Below are positions 1 through 4,128 of a stretch of 6,493 bases of DNA, in pieces. The position numbers and the translations under genes were made by a program. This stretch comes from Thermodesulfatator sp. Its GTDB lineage: Bacteria; Desulfobacterota; Thermodesulfobacteria; Thermodesulfobacteriales; Thermodesulfobacteriaceae. The stretch lies in the NCBI GenBank assembly GCA_003978075.1, contig QOAM01000010.1, positions 1 to 6,493 on the forward strand, given 5' to 3'. The notes beneath the pieces are model-generated. The model made no database searches and had not been told where the DNA came from. It worked only from the letters and a program-made list of their open reading frames with translations. How positions within the stretch are numbered: the first letter of the stretch is position 1; every line of letters starts with the position of its first letter.

Positions 1-513
1 ATCATCCGTTCGGGGATCGGGGCCATCAGCGAAAGCGATGTGATGCTGGCCGCGGCCTCCGAGGCCATCGTCATCGGCTTCAATGTGCGCCCCACCGGCA
101 AGGCCAAGGAGGTGGCCAAACAGGAAAAGGTGGACATCCGCTTCTACGACGTGATCTACCAGGCCATTGACGAGGTGAAAAAGGCCCTCTCCGGCCTGCT
201 CGAGCCGGAGTACGAGGAGCGCATCGTGGGAGTGGCCGAAGTGCGGGCCACCTTCCGGGTGCCGCGGGTGGGCACCGTGGCCGGCTGTTACGTGAAGGAA
301 GGGAAGCTGGTGCGCGGGGGAAACGTGCGCCTCCTGCGGGAGGGCGTAGTGGTCTATACCGGAAAGATCGCTTCCCTCAAGCGCTTCAAGGAGGATGTGA
401 AGGAGGTGGCCGCGGGCTACGAATGTGGCGTGGGGCTGGAAAACTTCCAGGACATCAAAGAGGGCGACCTCCTCGAGGCCTTCGAGATGGTGGAGATCCG
501 CAAGGAGCTATGA
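1..513 (+). CDS. infB: Translation initiation factor IF-2, C-terminal part (5' truncated by window)
   Basis: The reading frame is open from base 1, so the gene starts outside the window; 170 codons remain before the TGA at 511-513. IF2 is the GTPase that places initiator fMet-tRNA on the 30S subunit and promotes subunit joining. The visible part begins in the third domain (SGIGAISESDV, then AIVIGFNVRP, both highly typical of IF2). It continues through a helical linker into the C-terminal beta-barrel (domain C2), which binds the formylmethionyl end of the tRNA. Hallmarks there are VGTVAGCYV, SLKRFK, GYECGVGLENF and DIKEGD. The G domain lies upstream, outside the window. The stop overlaps the next start in an ATGA junction (510-513), so infB is the upstream member of the operon. 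No sign of damage. Identification is firm. Confidence 0.97.
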   Translation: MIRSGIGAISESDVMLAAASEAIVIGFNVRPTGKAKEVAKQEKVDIRFYDVIYQAIDEVKKALSGLLEPEYEERIVGVAEVRATFRVPRVGTVAGCYVKEGKLVRGGNVRLLREGVVVYTGKIASLKRFKEDVKEVAAGYECGVGLENFQDIKEGDLLEAFEMVEIRKEL

Positions 514-890
514 GTCCTCACTACGAGTATTTGAGAGAAAACGCGGAGGATTTTCTGGAGGAGGCCCGGAGGCTTCTTCAAGACGGAAAGTATAAACTTG
601 CGGCCTTTCATACCGAACAGGCCGTCCAGCTTTTTCTCAAGTATTTTCTAGCCAACAGGGTGGGTGATTTCCCTAAAACGCACCGTCTTCAGGAACTTCT
701 TTGGGAATGTGGAAGGGAGTGTGCTGAATTTTCGCGCGTGGCTCAGGATTATCCCTCGGAACTCCATTCCCTAGAGCTGGCCTATATAGCCACTCGGTAT
801 CTTCCCTCCTCTTACGAAAAAAAGGAGGTAGAAGAGTTTTTAAGGCTAGCGGAAAAGGTGAGGTCCCTGGTCTATGAATGCCTTTCTTGA
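510..890 (+). CDS. HEPN-domain protein, partner of the adjacent nucleotidyltransferase
   Basis: A 126-residue, mainly helical protein of the HEPN family (PF05168-like). Seen: an N-terminal helix (about residues 5-24), then GKYKLAAFHTEQAVQLFLKY (26-45), matching the family pattern of a Gly-Lys-Tyr turn followed by a helix with AAF..EQA....K. KTHRL (56-60) and TRYLPSSY (95-102) come before a last helix. HEPN proteins encoded next to MNT nucleotidyltransferases are often toxins or RNases controlled by AMPylation, but the canonical R-x4-6-H nuclease motif is absent; the nearest match is R50-x7-H58. RNase activity is therefore unproven, and it may be a non-catalytic partner. The start is the ATG at 510, overlapping the infB stop. 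An AAGGAG at 502-507 is too close (2 nt) to be an ideal ribosome site, so reinitiation after infB is likely. The 3' end overlaps the MNT gene by 17 nt. GC is about 50%, well below the flanking genes. Confidence 0.85.
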   Translation: MSPHYEYLRENAEDFLEEARRLLQDGKYKLAAFHTEQAVQLFLKYFLANRVGDFPKTHRLQELLWECGRECAEFSRVAQDYPSELHSLELAYIATRYLPSSYEKKEVEEFLRLAEKVRSLVYECLS

Positions 891-1236
891 GATAAAACGG
901 CAGTGGCGAAAACATGTGGAAAAGTATTTTCGGAATCCGGTGTTTTACGCCCGGATTCTCAAGGAGCTGGCCCGGAAGGAATTCGGGGAGGCCCGGGTTT
1001 ATCTTTTCGGCTCAGTAGCGCGGGGAGAGGCCCTTCCCGGAGTGAGCGACATTGATCTTCTGGTGGTCACCCCGAAGGCCCCAGAAAAAATAACCCAAAA
1101 GGGGCTTTTCATAGACCGCTTTCACCGCAAAATAGGCGATCTTTTCACCCCTTTTGAGATCCACATCGTGACTCCGGAAGAGTTTGAGAACTGGTACTCT
1201 AAATTCATCAAAAAAGAGGATCTGCTGGAAGTTTAA
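874..1236 (+). CDS. Minimal nucleotidyltransferase (MNT, pol beta superfamily)
   Basis: A 120-residue protein with a nucleotidyltransferase fold. Seen: a basic helical N-terminus (residues 5-37), then FGSVARG (45-51) and SDIDLLVV (58-65). These give the Gly-Ser dinucleotide-binding turn and the two metal-binding aspartates D59 and D61. A probable third carboxylate is E95 in PFEIHIVTPEEF. GS and DxD are separated by 11 residues rather than the usual 10. All catalytic positions look present, so it is probably active. In characterised HEPN-MNT pairs the MNT acts as antitoxin by adding AMP units to a HEPN tyrosine; that role here is inference from family and context. The start is the ATG at 874, with GTGAGGT at 858-864, 9 nt upstream. 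It overlaps the HEPN gene by 17 nt and ends 2 nt before ylxP. GC is close to 50%, like the HEPN gene and unlike the other neighbours. Confidence 0.88.
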   Translation: MNAFLEIKRQWRKHVEKYFRNPVFYARILKELARKEFGEARVYLFGSVARGEALPGVSDIDLLVVTPKAPEKITQKGLFIDRFHRKIGDLFTPFEIHIVTPEEFENWYSKFIKKEDLLEV

Positions 1237-1238
1237 AG

Positions 1239-1529
1239 ATGGTCGTAGGTATCGCCCGTATGGAATTTTATCTTCCGGGGAACGGCTCGCTTAAGGGCAA
1301 GCGTCAGCGGGTGAAGAGTCTCATCCACCGCTTAGAGGCCCGCTTTAAGAAGCTCTCGGTGGCCGAGGTGGACGATCAGGATCTCTGGCAGCGGGCGGTG
1401 ATCGGGGCCTCCACCGTGGCCTCCGACCAGAGGATAGCCGATCGCTATCTCAGCCAGGTACTTTCTTTTGTGGAGGAGCTGGACGGGTTGGAGCTCCTTT
1501 CTGCGGAGATCGAATTCCTCACCTTCTGA
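1239..1529 (+). CDS. ylxP: DUF503 family protein (YlxP-like)
   Basis: A 96-residue protein with the DUF503 signature: an N-terminal strand (MVVGIARMEFYLPG), SLKGKRQRVKSL (residues 17-28), VAEVDDQDLWQRAVIG (41-56) and a C-terminal helix followed by a final strand. Length is normal for the family. Members are small alpha/beta proteins usually encoded between infB and rbfA in Firmicutes and several Gram-negative phyla. The position suggests a role in ribosome biogenesis or translation, but I cannot assign a biochemical activity. The ATG at 1239 comes 2 nt after the MNT stop, with a modest GGAAG at about 1226-1230. GC returns to about 62%, so this gene belongs to the ancestral operon and the HEPN-MNT pair has separated it from infB. 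Confidence 0.9.
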   Translation: MVVGIARMEFYLPGNGSLKGKRQRVKSLIHRLEARFKKLSVAEVDDQDLWQRAVIGASTVASDQRIADRYLSQVLSFVEELDGLELLSAEIEFLTF

Positions 1530-1536
1530 GGTTTCC

Positions 1537-1899
1537 ATGCACTACCGACATCTCCGGGTAGCGGAACTTATCCGGGAGGCGCTCGCGGTCATTCTTTCCG
1601 AAGAGGTGCGTGATCCGGACCTCCAGGGCTTTATCACCGTCTCTGAGGTGGAGGTCAGTCCGGATCTCCGCCGGGCCCGGATCTTTTACCGGGTCCACGG
1701 AGAGGCCGAGGAATGGGTCCGGGCCGAACGAGGCTTCCGCCGGGCCCGAGGCTATATCCGCTCCCTGCTGGCGGGATACCTCCAGCTCAAGTACGTCCCG
1801 GAGCTGGAATTTCGAGCTGACCATCGGCCGGAGGAGATGGAAAGGTTGGAGGAGATCCTGGCGAGGCTGAAGCATGGAAAGGGTGCGGAAAATCCTTGA
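1537..1899 (+). CDS. rbfA: Ribosome-binding factor A
   Basis: A 120-residue protein of normal family length with a single KH-like fold. RbfA binds the 30S subunit near helix 1 and the 3' end of 16S rRNA, and helps late maturation, especially in the cold. Seen: an N-terminal helix RVAELIREALAVILSEEV, then DPDLQGFITVSEVEVSPDLRRA (residues 26-47), which matches the family's DP....TVt.VevspDL core. Near the end is VPELEFRAD, matching the conserved VPeL.F..D. The ATG at 1537 is preferred over an upstream in-frame ATG at 1468, because family homology begins at MHYRHLRV and a GAGGT at 1528-1532 precedes it. That site overlaps the ylxP stop codon. The 3' end overlaps the next gene by 26 nt, indicating translational coupling. 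Confidence 0.95.
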   Translation: MHYRHLRVAELIREALAVILSEEVRDPDLQGFITVSEVEVSPDLRRARIFYRVHGEAEEWVRAERGFRRARGYIRSLLAGYLQLKYVPELEFRADHRPEEMERLEEILARLKHGKGAENP

Positions 1900-2845
1900 G
1901 GGATCTGGACCCTTCCTCTTGACCACCCACATCAACCCCGACGCCGACGGACTGGGTTGCGTGCTGGCTGTACACCTCTTCCTCAAGGCCCGGGGAAGGG
2001 AGAGTTATCCCTTGGTGGAAGAAACTCCTCCAGAATTCCTCGATTTCCTTCACGGCTTTGAGGATCTCCTCCTTCCCGAGGATCTTCCGCGAAGTCCAGA
2101 GGAGTGTGTGGCCCTGGTCTTCGATCTTTCCGAGGCCGACAGGCTGGGAAGGCTTGCGGAGACGGTGCTGGCTGCGCGGGAGCGGGTGATCCTCGACCAC
2201 CACGCGGTAACCGGAAGGCCCCTCCCAGGTATACATTTCAGGGACTCCCAGGCCCCGGCCACGGCCTTCCTGCTCTTTCAGGTCCTCCGGGACCTCGGGG
2301 ATCTCTCTCCAGAGGTGGCGGAAAACCTTTACACCGGGCTCTACAGCGATACCGGGGGGTTTCGTTTCGAAAACACCCGGGAGGAGGCCTTCCGTGCCGC
2401 GGCGGAGCTGGTACGGGCTGGGGCCCGGCCGGCCTGGGTGGGGGAAAGACTCCTCGAAAATCATCCCCCGGCCCGGTTCGAGCTCCTGCGTCTGGTCTTG
2501 GAAAGACGGGAGGTGCTAGCCGGAGGGCAGGCGGTAATCTCCTGGCTAACCCTCAAAGATTTCGAGGAAGCGGGGGCCCAGCCGGCAGAGGCCGAGGACT
2601 TCGCCACCTTCCTGCGGAGTATGCGCGGGGTGGAGGTCTCGGCCCTGGTGAAGGAAGTCAAGCCCGGCGAGATCGGGGTGAGCCTCCGCAGCCGGGGGAA
2701 AATCAATGTGGCTCAGCTTGCAGCTTCTCAGGGGGGAGGGGGACACCTCCGGGCTGCAGGCTTCCGCAAGAAAGAGATCCCCTTTCCGGAAGTGCTCGAT
2801 CTGGTTAGAGGACTCCTTTCATCCGTTCTGGAGGTGGGACTATGA
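1874..2845 (+). CDS. nrnA: DHH/DHHA1 phosphoesterase, NrnA-like (oligoribonuclease / pAp phosphatase family)
   Basis: A 323-residue cytoplasmic metal-dependent phosphoesterase. Seen: motif I THINPDADGLG (residues 18-28, D23 and D25), motif II FDLSEADRLG (D84), motif III ILDHHAVTG (D108-H109-H110), and motif IV YTGLYSDTGGFRF (D159). The C-terminal DHHA1 domain carries the substrate-binding GGGGHLRAAG (287-296). All metal ligands expected for the family are present. NrnA enzymes degrade RNA oligonucleotides of a few nucleotides and can dephosphorylate pAp; related members cleave cyclic dinucleotide products, so the exact substrate is inferred. Placement between rbfA and truB is the common position of nrnA. 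It would clear the short fragments left by PNPase, encoded downstream. GAGG at 1863-1866 lies 7 nt before the ATG. The stop overlaps the truB start as ATGA. Confidence 0.88.
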   Translation: MERVRKILEGSGPFLLTTHINPDADGLGCVLAVHLFLKARGRESYPLVEETPPEFLDFLHGFEDLLLPEDLPRSPEECVALVFDLSEADRLGRLAETVLAARERVILDHHAVTGRPLPGIHFRDSQAPATAFLLFQVLRDLGDLSPEVAENLYTGLYSDTGGFRFENTREEAFRAAAELVRAGARPAWVGERLLENHPPARFELLRLVLERREVLAGGQAVISWLTLKDFEEAGAQPAEAEDFATFLRSMRGVEVSALVKEVKPGEIGVSLRSRGKINVAQLAASQGGGGHLRAAGFRKKEIPFPEVLDLVRGLLSSVLEVGL

Positions 2846-3774
2846 GACTCGAAGGGGTTCTGGTGCTCGACAAGCCCAAGGACATGAGTTCCACAGAGGC
2901 CGTAGAAAAGATCAAACGCCTGCTTCGGGTGCGCAAGGCCGGACACGGCGGCACCTTGGACCCCTTTGCCACCGGGGTCCTTCCCATCTGTCTGGGCCGA
3001 GCCACCAAGATCGCCCAATTCATCCTGGAAGGAGATAAGGTCTATCGAGGGACCTTTGAGCTGGGGCTCATTACCGAGACCTACGACCTCACCGGAGAGG
3101 TGGTGGAGAGGCGCCCGGTGCCGGAGCTTACGCCAGAAGATATCCAGCAGGCCATGCAGGGCTTTGTGGGGGAGATCGAGCAGGTCCCCCCGCCCTATTC
3201 CGCAGCCAAGTATCGGGGCCAGCCCCTTTATCGCTGGGCCCGCAAGGGGATTAAGGTGGAAAAGGAGCCCAAGCGGGTGGAGGTTCTGGAGCTTAAAGTC
3301 CTGGGGGTGGAGCTACCTCAAGTGCAGTTCGAAATATACTGCAGTAAGGGCACTTATGTGCGCTCCCTGGTACATGAGCTGGGGCTCCGGCTAGGCTGCG
3401 GGGCCACCCTGACCGGTTTGCGTCGCCTGCGCAAGGGGCCCTTTACCTTGGAGCAGGCCCTGACCCTGGAGGAGGTGGAAAGACTCCACCAGGAGGGCCG
3501 TCTGGCAGAGAAGGTCCTTTCCGTGGAAGAGGCTCTTTCTTTCATTCCGGCTATCACCGTCTCCCGGGAGATGGCTCGCCGCATCCGTCAGGGGCGCCCC
3601 TTCTCGGTGAGTGTTCTAGGGAGCCTGGTGCGGCTCCAGAAGGTCCCCCGCCGGCCGCGGGTGCCCTGGCTGCGGATCCTCAGTGAAGACGGAGATCTGG
3701 TAGCGGTGACCTACTATCCGGAGCGCTTTTCCGGAGAGGGATGGGCCAAAATGTTGCGGGTTTTCGTATCCTGA
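2842..3774 (+). CDS. truB: tRNA pseudouridine(55) synthase
   Basis: A 310-residue enzyme (E. coli TruB is about 314) that isomerises U55 in the T-loop of tRNAs. Seen: LDKPKDMSS near the N-terminus, the catalytic motif GHGGTLDPFATGVL (residues 34-47) with D40 as the nucleophile, VPPPYSAAKYRGQPLYRWARKG (115-136), SKGTYVRSL (168-176) with the conserved Arg174, and a C-terminal PUA-like region from about 235 (IPAITVSREMARRIRQG). The usual Thr in GHtGTLDP is Gly here; the rest of the motif is intact. The ATG at 2842 overlaps the previous stop by four bases and has GGAGGTG at 2830-2836. It is followed by the only sizeable gap on this strand. Identification is firm. Confidence 0.96.
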   Translation: MRLEGVLVLDKPKDMSSTEAVEKIKRLLRVRKAGHGGTLDPFATGVLPICLGRATKIAQFILEGDKVYRGTFELGLITETYDLTGEVVERRPVPELTPEDIQQAMQGFVGEIEQVPPPYSAAKYRGQPLYRWARKGIKVEKEPKRVEVLELKVLGVELPQVQFEIYCSKGTYVRSLVHELGLRLGCGATLTGLRRLRKGPFTLEQALTLEEVERLHQEGRLAEKVLSVEEALSFIPAITVSREMARRIRQGRPFSVSVLGSLVRLQKVPRRPRVPWLRILSEDGDLVAVTYYPERFSGEGWAKMLRVFVS

Positions 3775-3787
3775 GTTTAGATAAGAG

Positions 3788-3821
3788 AGCTCCGAGGCCG
3801 GCCTGGACCGCCTACGGGGCT
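3788..3821 (+). promoter_or_regulatory. Leader hairpin upstream of rpsO (candidate S15-responsive or processing element)
   Basis: The 74-nt truB-rpsO gap contains a long imperfect stem. Bases 3788-3794 pair with 3815-3821, 3795-3798 pair with 3810-3813 (A3814 bulged), and 3800-3801 can pair with 3808-3809 (C3799 bulged). The loop is CCTGGA at 3802-3807. This gives about 13 pairs, mostly GC, with one G-U (U3791-G3818). No T-tract follows, so it is not a normal intrinsic terminator. An AT-rich linker of 11 nt separates it from the rpsO ribosome site. In several bacteria S15 represses its own mRNA by binding a structured leader, and recognition often uses a G-U next to a G-C pair. U3791-G3818 beside C3790-G3819 provides that step. 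The pairing is seen; regulation by S15 is inferred. RNase cleavage or simple RNA stabilisation are alternatives. Confidence 0.5.
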
Positions 3822-3832
3822 TAAATCCATAT

Positions 3833-3840
3833 AAAGGAGG
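3833..3840 (+). promoter_or_regulatory. Strong Shine-Dalgarno sequence of rpsO
   Basis: AAAGGAGG sits 8 nt before the rpsO ATG. It is the most complete ribosome-binding site in the window; the others are shorter or overlap upstream stop codons. It fits high, independent initiation of a ribosomal protein rather than initiation coupled to truB, which ends 74 nt upstream. Confidence 0.85.
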
Positions 3841-3848
3841 AAGCGAGC

Positions 3849-4118
3849 ATGCCGCTTGATCCGGAGATCAAGGCCGAAATCATCAAGAGGTTTCAGCGTC
3901 ACGAGAACGACACGGGCTCGCCGGAGGTGCAAATTGCCCTTCTTACCGCCCGTCTCAAACAGTTGGAGGAACACTTCAAGGTGCACAAGAAGGACCATCA
4001 CTCCCGTCGGGGTCTTCTCAAGCTGGTGGGGCAGCGGCGCCGGCTGCTCCATTATCTCCGACGCACCGATTTTCAGCGTTATCAGAGATTGATCCGGGCC
4101 CTGGGGATCCGGGGCTAA
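3849..4118 (+). CDS. rpsO: 30S ribosomal protein S15
   Basis: An 89-residue protein, exactly the usual family length. S15 binds the central domain of 16S rRNA early and organises the helix 20/21/22 junction of the 30S platform; it also makes an intersubunit bridge. Seen: a four-helix protein with TGSPEVQIALLTARL (residues 22-36), HFKVHKKDHHSRRGLL (42-57) and RRRLLHYLRR. The residues known to contact rRNA in the family are all present: T22, G23, Q28, R35, H42, D49 and S52. Translation starts from the strong site at 3833-3840 behind a structured leader. The stop at 4116-4118 overlaps the pnp ribosome site, so the two genes share a transcript. No terminator lies between them. Confidence 0.98.
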   Translation: MPLDPEIKAEIIKRFQRHENDTGSPEVQIALLTARLKQLEEHFKVHKKDHHSRRGLLKLVGQRRRLLHYLRRTDFQRYQRLIRALGIRG

Positions 4119-4128
4119 GGAGGAGTCC

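Noticed and set aside
1468..1536. Upstream extension of rbfA to the in-frame ATG at 1468.
   Set aside because: The added residues overlap conserved ylxP sequence in another frame and do not resemble RbfA. The ATG at 1537 has a ribosome site and fits the family start.
2104..2808. Long open frame of 234 codons overlapping the DHH phosphoesterase gene.
   Set aside because: Its translation is low-complexity Gly/Pro/Arg-rich sequence typical of an out-of-frame shadow in GC-rich DNA. The overlapping frame carries all the DHH motifs.
3754..3785. Possible sigma-70-like promoter before rpsO (TTGCGG with TAGATA or GATAAG downstream).
   Set aside because: The -10 candidates match only 3-4 of 6 bases, spacing is 18-20 nt, and the start point would fall inside the leader hairpin. 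Support is too weak to list as a feature.
3788..3821. Intrinsic terminator between truB and rpsO.
   Set aside because: The stem is strong but is followed by TTAAATCC, not a run of T. A full stop here would also cut off rpsO and pnp, which have no good promoter of their own in view.
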